Part shown: one piece after another, positions 14,171 through 20,928 of the stretch
How positions within the stretch are numbered: the stretch's first letter is position 1
How the letters are laid out: each line of letters starts with the position of its first letter
Assembly (NCBI GenBank): GCA_964596535.1
Contig: CAZQUR010000049.1
Span: forward strand, 1-20,928
Source: GCA-002779465 sp964596535
Lineage (GTDB): Bacteria; Desulfobacterota; Desulfobacteria; Desulfobacterales; UBA2156
Length of the DNA stretch: 20,928 bases
Reading direction: 5' to 3'
Notes under the pieces: generated by a model
Seen by the model: only the letters and a program-made list of their open reading frames with translations
What the model was told of the DNA's origin: nothing
Databases searched by the model: none
Made by a program: the position numbers and the translations under genes

Positions 14171-15715
14171 ACCCTCGGGTGGGACCCATCGAAGCCCCCC
14201 TTTGAACCCGTAACACCGATACAGATAAAAGACTTTCACCGGCGTTTCGATCCCCTGCAAAGAACGCCCGCAAGGCGGGATCTCGAGCCTTTCCGGGGGG
14301 TCTACCCGCTCGAAAACCGCTGAAAGCCGGCGGGTGTGGCTCGTGGGATCATAGGTGACGCCGATGCCGTCTTTGCCTTTCAGGTCGGTGTCCGTCCACC
14401 AGAAATCGTAGGCATTGGGCCGCCCCCACCGGTTGATGGAGACGGTTTTGGGACGGCCGGGAGTGTAAAAGGCCAGTTCGCTGGCCATCTGATAGTGCAG
14501 GCCGAAAAGAAAGGTTTGGTCCGGGTGCGGCATTCGCGCTTTCAGGGCGTGGGCCGCGATGCCCAGGCGAGGCCAGCCGCAGACTTCGGATTGGATCCGG
14601 TCCCATTTCGGGGGGACCGGCAAAATGGGATGCACGGCCTGCAGGATCACGAGGCCGGAGATCAAGTATGCCGAGCCCACGGCATACGGCCAGAGCCGTC
14701 TGCCCAAGGCCATCCCGGGCAAGTGGGTGAACCGGGAAGTGCCGCCGCCGAAATACACGGCGCAAAGCACGGCACCCGTGAGATATCCGGCGCCGGGCCA
14801 GTTTCCGTAAACCCGGGTGTGCAGGCTTAAAAGGGTAAATCCCGCCACCATGATCACGGAAGTGAAAAAAAGATATCGAAAGATCCACGCCCGGCCGCCG
14901 GTTTCCTTGCCGGCCATAACCCAGGCCGAAAAAATCAAAAGAAATACAAGGGGGGTGAGAAGCCCCGCTTGAGAGCCCAAAAACTCCAGGAAAAACTTCG
15001 GGTGCAGCGCAAAGGGGATATCCGCCCCCCCGATGTGGGCCACATGGCGGACCGATACCCACGCGTGGGTGGCGTTCCAGTAGATCACGGGGAAAAAAAG
15101 GATCAACCCCACGGCCACGGCGAGCCAAGGGCCCACGGCGGCCAGCTTTTTGCGGAACGGCGGATGCAACAGCATAAAGACAAATACCGAAACCGGGAAA
15201 AGGATCATGGTGTATTTGCTGAGCAGTCCGAACCCGAGCCAGAAGCCGGCGGCGGCCCACTGAACCCTTGAATCCGTTTCCATGGCCCTTGCGCCGTGAT
15301 AACTTGCCCCGGCCCATCCCGCGGCCTGGAGGGCGTCGGGGGTGGCCAGAAGGCTTCCCACATTAAATAAAAGGACCCCCTGGGTAAGCAGTGCCGTGTG
15401 CCAGGCAGCGGAGGCTCCGGCCCACCGATGGGCCAGCCGGACCAGGTACGCGGAAGCCAGCGCCATGGCCAGGAGGGAAGGAAGGCGAACCGCGGTTTCC
15501 GTATGCCCAAAAGCCAGGATGCACATCCGGATCGCCCAGGCGATCAAGGGGGCCTGGTCATAGTATCCCCAGTCGGGATGACGGCTCCATTGCCAATAGG
15601 TGGTTTCATCCGGAACCAGGGGAAACATGCCGGACACCCAGAGGCGCAGCATAAAAAAAAGACCGATCCATATCCCGGCCCAAAGCAAATACCGATTTTT
15701 TAAAGCAAATTTCAT
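14147..15715 (-). CDS. ArnT/PMT-like integral membrane glycosyltransferase
   Basis: The 522-residue protein is highly hydrophobic, with about ten to twelve membrane segments. Its first periplasmic loop holds VPDETTYWQWSRHPDWGYYD (34-53) and then QAPLIAW. The D36-E37 pair and the GYYDxxPLIAW block are the hallmark of ArnT/PMT-type (GT39/GT83-like) enzymes. They take sugars from polyprenyl phosphate and transfer them to lipid A or proteins in the periplasm. The C-terminal soluble part (about 400-522) is typical. It is the only minus-strand gene and converges on the family 2 transferase gene, its probable donor supplier. Location suggests lipid A as acceptor; protein O-glycosylation is possible. 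The ATG (complement of 15713-15715) has no clear ribosome site. Confidence 0.87.
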   Translation of the reverse strand: MKFALKNRYLLWAGIWIGLFFMLRLWVSGMFPLVPDETTYWQWSRHPDWGYYDQAPLIAWAIRMCILAFGHTETAVRLPSLLAMALASAYLVRLAHRWAGASAAWHTALLTQGVLLFNVGSLLATPDALQAAGWAGASYHGARAMETDSRVQWAAAGFWLGFGLLSKYTMILFPVSVFVFMLLHPPFRKKLAAVGPWLAVAVGLILFFPVIYWNATHAWVSVRHVAHIGGADIPFALHPKFFLEFLGSQAGLLTPLVFLLIFSAWVMAGKETGGRAWIFRYLFFTSVIMVAGFTLLSLHTRVYGNWPGAGYLTGAVLCAVYFGGGTSRFTHLPGMALGRRLWPYAVGSAYLISGLVILQAVHPILPVPPKWDRIQSEVCGWPRLGIAAHALKARMPHPDQTFLFGLHYQMASELAFYTPGRPKTVSINRWGRPNAYDFWWTDTDLKGKDGIGVTYDPTSHTRRLSAVFERVDPPERLEIPPCGRSLQGIETPVKVFYLYRCYGFKGGLRWVPPEGSDIRKVQ

Positions 15716-15987
15716 GGCGATGCACTAACGGGAGACAACGGGAAAGTCAAGGCAATACCGGGGGTTTCCCATTTATTGGGTTGCAAGTGTTGCGAAATTT
15801 TGACATCTTTCAACGGTTCGAGTGAAAGAACGGTGAATGGGTGAAGGGTGAACAGTGAAGCGGTGCACGGTTTTAAGTTTTACGTGTTACGTTTTAAGCA
15901 AGAAACCAAAGAAACGGTGAAAACCAGACAGACCAGGAAGACGAGTGACCAACAATTAAAGATCGTAAAGAGATCCGACGGACTCCA
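15716..15987. other. 272-base divergent intergenic region
   Basis: This region separates the minus-strand glycosyltransferase from plus-strand lptF and should hold promoters for both. Bases 15716-15820 are unique and AT-richer. TTGACA at 15800-15805 resembles a -35 box, but the base run 17 bases later (TGAAAG) is a poor -10, so I do not call a promoter. Composite repeat sequence fills about 15833-15948. GATCGTAAAGAGATCC at 15961-15976 precedes lptF. Confidence 0.5.
15833..15948 (+). repeat. Composite intergenic repeat upstream of lptF
   Basis: Heptamers GTGAATG (15833), GTGAAGG (15841), GTGAACA (15848) and GTGAAGC (15855) precede a TTTTACGTGTTACG block. Its 15870-15898 is identical to 54-82. 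An ACCAAAGAAAC and CCAGACAGACCAG block follows, ending in GACGAGT. The hairpin module is missing in this copy. The lptF start lies 39 bases downstream, farther than in the copies before the oxidoreductase gene and lpxB. Confidence 0.85.
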
Positions 15988-17169
15988 ATGAAATACCCCC
16001 GCATCATCGACCGCTATCTTTTCAGCCAGATGTTGATTCCTTTTTCCATCAACGTGGTGTTTCTGGCGTTTATCTTTTTGATGACCCAGATTCTCCAGAT
16101 CACCAGCTTCATCGTGAATCACGGCGTGGGCATCGGGACCGTGTTTCGCATGCTGGTGTATACCCTCCCCTTTTTTTTGATGTTCATCTTTCCCATGTCC
16201 GTCATGATGGCCATACTCCTGACTTTCATGAAGCTTTCCAGCGAAAACGAAATCGTGGCCCTAAAGGCCGGCGGCGTCAGCATTTACAGCCTCCTTCCCC
16301 CGGTGTTCCTGTTTTGTCTTTTGGGAAGCCTCCTGACCGCGTATATGGCCGTTTACGGGTTGCCGTGGGGACGGCTTTCCTTCAAGAACCTGGCTATGGA
16401 GGTGGCCACTTCCAATGTGGACATCGCCGTTAAGGAAAGAACCTTTATCGACAACTTTGACGGCGTGATGCTTTATGTCAACAAGACCGACATGAAACGG
16501 CAGCGGCTGGTGGATGTCTTTATCGAGGACCAGAGGAAAAGGGACATCGTCTCCACCGTGGTGGCCCCCGAAGGGAAGCTGCTGGGAGATCCCGACCGAT
16601 CCGCCGTTCATCTGCGCCTCTTCGACGGGACCATCAACCAGGTGAACCTGAAAACCCGCGCCGTCAACACCATCCGATTCGATGTCTATGATGTCACCCT
16701 CAGCCTGAAGCAGACCGCGCGGTTCGCTGCAGACGCCCCCAAGGACGAAGAGGAGATGAGCCTCGGGGAGCTGAAATCCTACCTTGAGAATGCGACGGAA
16801 AAGGACTCTCAGTATTATCTTACCCTCATGGAATATCATAAGAAATTCTCCATTCCGGCCGCCTGTTTTGCGCTGGGGATCCTCGGCGTGCCCCTGGGGA
16901 TCCAGTCCAAATCCGCCAAGCGTTCCTTCGGCATCATTTTGGGGCTGGTTTTCTTTCTCCTTTACTACCTCATGCTCTCCATGGGTTGGGTCTTCGGGGA
17001 GGCCGGGGCCTATCCGCCGGCCATCGGGATGTGGCTGCCCAACGGGGTGTTCGGGAGCCTCGGGGTCTTTCTGTTGATCGGCTCGGCCAGGGAGCGGACC
17101 TTAGGGATCGATACCGTCCGGTTTGCTTTTATGAAACTGAAGCCTTACCGAACGACCAGGCCGGAATAA
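15988..17169 (+). CDS. lptF: LPS export permease LptF
   Basis: LptF (YjgP/YjgQ family) pairs with LptG in the LptB2FG transporter, which pulls LPS out of the inner membrane and onto the LptC-LptA bridge. The 393 residues show three N-terminal membrane helices (about 12-35, 52-80 and 100-122), a periplasmic jellyroll domain (about 125-275), and three C-terminal helices (about 288-375). Family blocks are IDRYLFSQMLIPF at the N-terminus, MKLSSENEIVALKAGG (coupling region) and HKKFSIPAACFALGILGVPLG. The first of the two permeases is called LptF from gene order and the N-terminus; the reverse assignment cannot be fully excluded. lptG follows after 8 bases. LptA, LptB and LptC are not in the window. 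Confidence 0.9.
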   Translation: MKYPRIIDRYLFSQMLIPFSINVVFLAFIFLMTQILQITSFIVNHGVGIGTVFRMLVYTLPFFLMFIFPMSVMMAILLTFMKLSSENEIVALKAGGVSIYSLLPPVFLFCLLGSLLTAYMAVYGLPWGRLSFKNLAMEVATSNVDIAVKERTFIDNFDGVMLYVNKTDMKRQRLVDVFIEDQRKRDIVSTVVAPEGKLLGDPDRSAVHLRLFDGTINQVNLKTRAVNTIRFDVYDVTLSLKQTARFAADAPKDEEEMSLGELKSYLENATEKDSQYYLTLMEYHKKFSIPAACFALGILGVPLGIQSKSAKRSFGIILGLVFFLLYYLMLSMGWVFGEAGAYPPAIGMWLPNGVFGSLGVFLLIGSARERTLGIDTVRFAFMKLKPYRTTRPE

Positions 17170-17177
17170 GCCTCCCG

Positions 17178-18254
17178 ATGTCTGTTTTACATCGATACAT
17201 TCTAAAGGAAATCGCACGGTATTTTTTCATGATCCTGGCGATGGTGGTCGGTATCTATCTGGCCGTCGATTTTTTTGAAAAGATCGATGATTTCATTGCG
17301 GCGGGGCTGCCGGTTGCCCTGGCAGGGACCTATTTTCTGCTGAAAACCCCGTTTATCCTGGGGCAAATCCTGCCCGTGGGGGTGTTGCTTTCCACGCTGG
17401 TCACTTTCGGCCTCATGAACAAAAACAACGAATGGATCGCTCTGAAAGGCGGCGGGATCGGGGTCCATGCCTTTTTGTTTCCGGTGTTGGGGGTGGGTCT
17501 CGGTTTTTCCGCGCTCTTGTTTTTAATTGCCGAAATCGGGATCCCCATGACCATGAGCCGGGCCAACCATATCTGGCGCATCCAGGTCCGTAATGAATCG
17601 GCCGTGGCGTCCCGGGAAAAAAACATCTGGATTAAATCGGATCAGTTTATCACCCATATCCGGTACTACAATCCGGCCCAGAAGCGGTTTCACGGGATCA
17701 CACTTCACGGATTCGGTCCCGATTTCCGGTTGATCCGCCGGATCGATGCCGAAGGGGGATACTATCAAAACGGAAAATGGATCCTGCACAACGGTATGGA
17801 ACAGATCTTTGATCCCCAAGGGGGAAATACGCAAATCAAAACGTTTGAACAAAATGCAATGGAGTTGGATCTGCATCCGGAAGATCTTCAACGGGTGGTG
17901 AAGGCTTCGGAAGAAATGAATCTTTTTGAATTGCAGGCCTATGTCCGAAAAATAGAGGCGGAAGGCTATGACGCGACGGTGTATCGGGTGGACTTGAACG
18001 CCAAGATCGCCTTTCCCCTGGTGTGCGTGGTCATGAGTCTTCTTGGACTGGGGATCGGACTCAAGCGATCGGTGAAAGAGGCCCTGCCCGTGGGCATCAC
18101 CTTGGGCATCGGCGCGGCATTTCTTTACTGGATCCTGTACAGCTTCTGCCTGTCCCTGGGATACGGAGAGATGCTCCCGCCGGTTCTCGCGCCGTGGGTG
18201 GCCAACTTTGTGTTTTTATGCGTTGCCTTGATCAATCTGCTTCATGCCGATTGA
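17178..18254 (+). CDS. lptG: LPS export permease LptG
   Basis: LptG is the partner of LptF in LPS extraction. From the ATG at 17178 it has 358 residues, the family length. The open frame continues upstream to 16986 but only over the lptF 3' end, so that extension is rejected. The opening MSVLHRYILKEIARYFFMI is typical. Helices are at about 13-33, 50-80 and 95-120, with the periplasmic domain at about 125-265 and three helices at 270-358. The coupling motif NKNNEWIALKGGGIGVHAF and VYRVDLNAKIAFPLVCVVMSLLG are visible. No strong ribosome site precedes it, and an 8-base gap to lptF suggests coupling. Its end overlaps or lies next to the waaA start. Confidence 0.9.
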   Translation: MSVLHRYILKEIARYFFMILAMVVGIYLAVDFFEKIDDFIAAGLPVALAGTYFLLKTPFILGQILPVGVLLSTLVTFGLMNKNNEWIALKGGGIGVHAFLFPVLGVGLGFSALLFLIAEIGIPMTMSRANHIWRIQVRNESAVASREKNIWIKSDQFITHIRYYNPAQKRFHGITLHGFGPDFRLIRRIDAEGGYYQNGKWILHNGMEQIFDPQGGNTQIKTFEQNAMELDLHPEDLQRVVKASEEMNLFELQAYVRKIEAEGYDATVYRVDLNAKIAFPLVCVVMSLLGLGIGLKRSVKEALPVGITLGIGAAFLYWILYSFCLSLGYGEMLPPVLAPWVANFVFLCVALINLLHAD

Positions 18255-18267
18255 AGGCCGAAAGCGT

Positions 18268-19572
18268 ATGACACTGCTGCGCATGGGATATAATCTGGCC
18301 ATGATCCTGGGGGGAACCTTCGGGATGCCCCTGATCCTTTTCGGGGTCATGCTCTTTGAAAAACGCCGAAAAACATTTTTCCGGCGTTTGGGGTTCATGG
18401 GCCTGCCCCGTATCGTTTCCGGCGGGCTCAGGCCCGTCTGGGTGCATGCGCTGTCCGTGGGGGAAGTGATGGCAGCCGTTCCGCTCATCCGGGCCCTCAA
18501 AGGCCGGCTTCCGGATCGCCCTGTCGTTTTATCGGTGAGTACCTTCACCGGGTTCCAGCTGGCGACCCGCCGTGTCAAAGGGATCCAAAAGCCGGTTTTT
18601 TTCTTTCCTTTTGATTTTATCCCCAGCGTGGAAAACGTCGTCCGGCGGATCGATCCGGCCGCGGTGTTGATTCTGGAAACGGACCTGTGGCCCAATTTTA
18701 TCTTTCGCCTGAAGCAAAGAGAGACGCCGCTGATACTGGTCAACGCCCGAATTTCTCCAAAATCCTATAACCGGTACCGGCGCTTTCGGTTCGCCACACG
18801 GATGCTCTTCGACGCCTTGTCCGCCGTGTGCGCACCCACGGCGGAGGATGCCCGGCGCTTGATGGATCTGGGTGTTTCGGGGAGTCGGATCCGGGTCACG
18901 GGAAACCTCAAGTATGAACAGCCGGTGCCCGCCACGTCTCCGGAGATCGGCCGATGGAAAACAGCGCTTGGATTTAACGGGGATCCGAGGGTTCTGGTGG
19001 CGGGAAGTACTCACCCAGGAGAGGAGATATTGTTGTTGCGGGCGTTTGTTAAAATCCGGGAATCATTTCCGAAGTTCAGGATCGTCCTGGCGCCCCGGGA
19101 TCCGCGCCGGGCGGAGGCGGTTCGTCGGGCGGCGCAGGCCCACGGTCTGAAGACAGTCTTGCTGAGTGAATCGAGAAAGGAACCATCGAAAGGCGTAATA
19201 TGCATCGTGGTGGACCGCCTGGGCGTGTTGAACCGCATGTATGCCGCAGCGGACATGGTTTTCGTGGGCGGCAGCCTGGTGAAGGAAGGGGGCCATAACC
19301 CGCTGGAACCGGCGGCGTGGGGGAAACCCATCCTTTTCGGACCGGATATGAGCGATTTTGCCGCCATCGCAGGGACCCTGATGGAGGCCGGGGGGGCCGT
19401 TCGAGTAAAACATCCGGATTTGCTGGCCGACGAGATGCTCCGGTTGATGAAGGCGCCCGAGACCGCCCGGGCCATGGGGGATGCCGCGCGCCGTGCAGCC
19501 CGAAAAGGGAAGGGCGCGGCGGAAAAGGTGGCGGAAATGGTGGCGAATATACTGCCGGAAGAGATGGAGTGA
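18268..19572 (+). CDS. waaA: 3-deoxy-D-manno-octulosonic acid transferase WaaA (KdtA)
   Basis: WaaA transfers Kdo from CMP-Kdo to lipid IVA on the cytoplasmic side of the inner membrane. From 18268 there are 434 residues; an ATG at 18244, inside lptG, would add eight. GAAGG at 18253-18257 favours 18268. A hydrophobic N-terminal anchor precedes VWVHALSVGE, whose glutamate (residue 66) matches the catalytic E31 of Aquifex WaaA. Further motifs are LETDLWPNFIF, VNARISPKSYNRY, TGNLKYEQ, VAGSTHPGEE, LAPRDPRR, VDRLGVLNRMYAAADMVFVGGSLVKEGGHNPLEPAAWGKP. How many Kdo residues are added cannot be told. The stop TGA lies within a GTGAACG unit that opens the next repeat. Confidence 0.94.
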   Translation: MTLLRMGYNLAMILGGTFGMPLILFGVMLFEKRRKTFFRRLGFMGLPRIVSGGLRPVWVHALSVGEVMAAVPLIRALKGRLPDRPVVLSVSTFTGFQLATRRVKGIQKPVFFFPFDFIPSVENVVRRIDPAAVLILETDLWPNFIFRLKQRETPLILVNARISPKSYNRYRRFRFATRMLFDALSAVCAPTAEDARRLMDLGVSGSRIRVTGNLKYEQPVPATSPEIGRWKTALGFNGDPRVLVAGSTHPGEEILLLRAFVKIRESFPKFRIVLAPRDPRRAEAVRRAAQAHGLKTVLLSESRKEPSKGVICIVVDRLGVLNRMYAAADMVFVGGSLVKEGGHNPLEPAAWGKPILFGPDMSDFAAIAGTLMEAGGAVRVKHPDLLADEMLRLMKAPETARAMGDAARRAARKGKGAAEKVAEMVANILPEEME

Positions 19573-19648
19573 ACGGTAAAAAATAAAACGTAGGGCCTGG
19601 TTTTACACCCGGCCGTGACGAGTGACAAGTAACGAGTAACGCGTGACG
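19569..19648 (+). repeat. Composite intergenic repeat between waaA and lpxK
   Basis: GTGAACG at 19569-19575 contains the waaA stop. AT-rich AAAATAAAACG follows, then the hairpin module (19594-19614) and a run GTGACGAGTGACAAGTAACG of related units to about 19648. The CCAGACA block is absent in this copy. Confidence 0.75.
19594..19614 (+). repeat. 8-bp hairpin module, copy 3 (one mismatch)
   Basis: GGCCTGGT and ACCCGGCC pair at seven of eight positions around TTTAC; the fifth pair is T-C. Flanks TAG and GTG match the other two copies. Confidence 0.7.
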
Positions 19649-19657
19649 CTTGAAGGT

Positions 19658-19689
19658 CCTCTCTTCCTTTGGGAGGGGCAGGGTGAGGG
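19658..19689. repeat. CCTCTCTTCC/GGGAGGGGCAGGGTGAGGG element
   Basis: A pyrimidine-rich arm (19658-19667), TTT and a purine-rich arm (19671-19689) can form a weak stem. The GGAGGGGCAGGGTGAGGG half resembles a common bacterial intergenic motif, recalled from memory. It lies 30 bases before the chosen lpxK start and argues against placing the start at TTG 19650. Confidence 0.4.
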
Positions 19690-19718
19690 CGACAAGAGCA
19701 GTGGATGTATCGGAAAAG

Positions 19719-20855
19719 ATGAAAAGGTGGCTTCTTTCGGCCTTTCAGAGTACGGATTCGCCGTCGCAGGGAGGGGGTTCAACGCTTCTCCTGTGGGCTT
19801 CCATGATTTACGGCGGTGGGGCAAGGCTCCGGCGGTCCCTTTATCGAAGAAACATTTTAAAACCCCAAACGCTTCCCTGTCCGGTGATTTCCATCGGGAA
19901 CCTGACGGCGGGCGGTACCGGGAAGACCCCCATGGCGGCTTTTGTGGCTGCCGGACTCAAGAAAATGGGTTACCGGCCCGCAATCCTGAGCCGGGGATAC
20001 AAAGGAAAGGCCGTAAAGCAAGGCGGTGTGGTGACCGATGGGCACACCCTTTTCATGACGCCCGAGGAAGGCGGAGACGAACCCCTCATGCTGGCCCGAC
20101 AGCTTTCCGGCATCCCCATCCTCGTGGGAGGAAACCGGTTTTTATCCGGAACCACGGCTGTTCAACGGTATGGGGCCGATGTTCTGATTCTGGATGACGG
20201 GTTTCAGCATCTGAAAATTGAACGGCAACTCGACCTGGTTCTTTTGGATCATCAACGCCCCTTGGGAAACGGCCGTCTTTTACCCCGGGGCCTCCTCCGG
20301 GAACCGGTTTCGGCGCTGGTCGAAGCCCATGCGTTTGTTTTGACCCGGTGCGATCCGGCATCGGATAGAAAGCGCCCTGAAATCTTGAAGTGTCCGGCGT
20401 TTCAAAAAAAACCGGTTTTTTTTACAACCCATGTTCCCGTGGTGCACAGCGCAGCGGACACCGGCCTGGAAGGGACGGCCGTTGCCGGCGGAGATCGAAC
20501 GCGGGGTGTTGCCTTTTCCGGGATCGCCCGAAACGCGGATTTTCAGCATTCCCTCAAGACCCTGGGGTATGATATAGCGGAGTTCTTCGGTTTTTCGGAT
20601 CATCACGCCTATACACGGCCGGAACTTGAGACCATCTGGACAAAGGCGGAAAAAACCGGTGCCGCTTTCGTGGTCACCACGGAAAAGGACTATACACGGA
20701 TCCGCGGAAGAATCCCCGGAAAGATCCCCTTGAAGGTGATCGGCATTCGGTTGCAGTTGCTTGACGACGAGAGCCTGTTCTTTGAATGGCTTCAGCACCG
20801 CATGGAAGAGGAAAAGGGAAGTCTTCCGCGGAAAAACGGCGACGCTGAACAATGA
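19719..20855 (+). CDS. lpxK: Tetraacyldisaccharide 4'-kinase LpxK
   Basis: LpxK phosphorylates the 4'-position of the tetraacyl disaccharide 1-phosphate to give lipid IVA, on the inner face of the inner membrane. From the ATG at 19719 there are 378 residues. An amphipathic N-terminus (about 22-45) precedes VISIGNLTAGGTGKTPMAAF, which holds the P-loop (60-71). Next come LSRGYKG, GDEPLMLA, VLILDDGFQHLKIERQLDLVLLD, LLPRGLLREP, FSGIA and FVVTTEKDYTR. The start is uncertain: GTG 19701 and TTG 19650 are in frame, but the latter would translate repeat sequence. Normal order puts lpxK after waaA, as here. The stop TGA coincides with the first bases of another repeat. Confidence 0.94.
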   Translation: MKRWLLSAFQSTDSPSQGGGSTLLLWASMIYGGGARLRRSLYRRNILKPQTLPCPVISIGNLTAGGTGKTPMAAFVAAGLKKMGYRPAILSRGYKGKAVKQGGVVTDGHTLFMTPEEGGDEPLMLARQLSGIPILVGGNRFLSGTTAVQRYGADVLILDDGFQHLKIERQLDLVLLDHQRPLGNGRLLPRGLLREPVSALVEAHAFVLTRCDPASDRKRPEILKCPAFQKKPVFFTTHVPVVHSAADTGLEGTAVAGGDRTRGVAFSGIARNADFQHSLKTLGYDIAEFFGFSDHHAYTRPELETIWTKAEKTGAAFVVTTEKDYTRIRGRIPGKIPLKVIGIRLQLLDDESLFFEWLQHRMEEEKGSLPRKNGDAEQ

Positions 20856-20928
20856 TGAACTCGTAAAAAGTCCAATTTGGGATGGCAAAGTAAAAAGCGC
20901 CGGATGCAAGGCGCGCAAATTCTGAGGA
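20853..20928 (+). repeat. Intergenic repeat with CGTAAAAAG core at right edge
   Basis: It begins TGATGAACTCGTAAAAAGTC, sharing 17 of the first 21 positions with 3556-3576, and its first three bases are the lpxK stop. It continues with AAGTAAAAAGCGCCGG and ATGCAAGGCGCGC, then CTGAGGA, and is cut by the window edge. No gene is visible in 20856-20928. Confidence 0.6.

Noticed and set aside
15800..15828. Sigma70 promoter for lptF
   Set aside because: TTGACA is perfect, but the base run at 17-base spacing, TGAAAG, is far from TATAAT.
16986..17177. 64-residue N-terminal extension of LptG
   Set aside because: It overlaps lptF coding sequence; the family start matches Met at 17178.
19650..19718. 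N-terminal extension of LpxK from TTG
   Set aside because: It would translate the CCTCTCTTCC/GGGAGGGG repeat and lacks similarity to the LpxK N-terminus.

Overview
The window is a dense, almost entirely plus-strand outer-membrane biogenesis cluster from a high-GC Gram-negative bacterium. The order skp-lpxD-fabZ-lpxA-lpxI-oxidoreductase-lpxB, the use of LpxI instead of LpxH, a DUF374 acyltransferase in place of LpxL/LpxM, and a 903-residue BamA with an extra N-terminal domain all point to the Desulfobacterota (former Deltaproteobacteria). That placement is inference; the window holds no rRNA or tRNA gene.

Layout. (1) 122-3542: lolD (lipoprotein release ATPase) overlaps bamA (OMP insertase). 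(2) 3543-3837: a repeat-filled gap. (3) 3838-7583: skp, lpxD, fabZ, lpxA and lpxI, tightly packed with overlapping lpxD/fabZ and fabZ/lpxA junctions. (4) 7739-8725: a Gfo/Idh/MocA oxidoreductase, isolated by repeats on both sides. (5) 8874-13307: lpxB, a DUF374 acyltransferase, msbA and a PAP2 phosphatase. (6) 13406-15715: a family 2 glycosyltransferase and an ArnT-like membrane glycosyltransferase in tail-to-tail orientation; the latter is the only minus-strand gene. (7) 15988-19572: lptF, lptG and waaA, overlapping or nearly so. (8) 19719-20855: lpxK.

Together these genes encode nearly the whole lipid A-Kdo pathway. LpxA, LpxD, LpxI, LpxB, LpxK, WaaA and a candidate late acyltransferase are present; LpxC is the obvious step not seen. 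MsbA flips the product across the inner membrane, LptFG extracts it, Skp and BamA handle outer-membrane proteins, and LolD serves lipoproteins. The PAP2 enzyme and the two glycosyltransferases probably remodel lipid A on the periplasmic face.

The least ordinary feature is a family of modular intergenic repeats: GTGAACG heptamers, an 8-bp hairpin with a TTTAC/TTTAT loop, a TTACGT-rich block and a CCAGACA-rich block. They fill, in the same orientation, the gaps before lolD, the oxidoreductase, lpxB, lptF and lpxK. Several genes take their stop codons, and some their start regions, from these repeats. No gap without a gene exceeds 300 bases. I saw no CRISPR array, transposase, tRNA, rRNA or convincing riboswitch, and no clear evidence of a wholly new multigene system.
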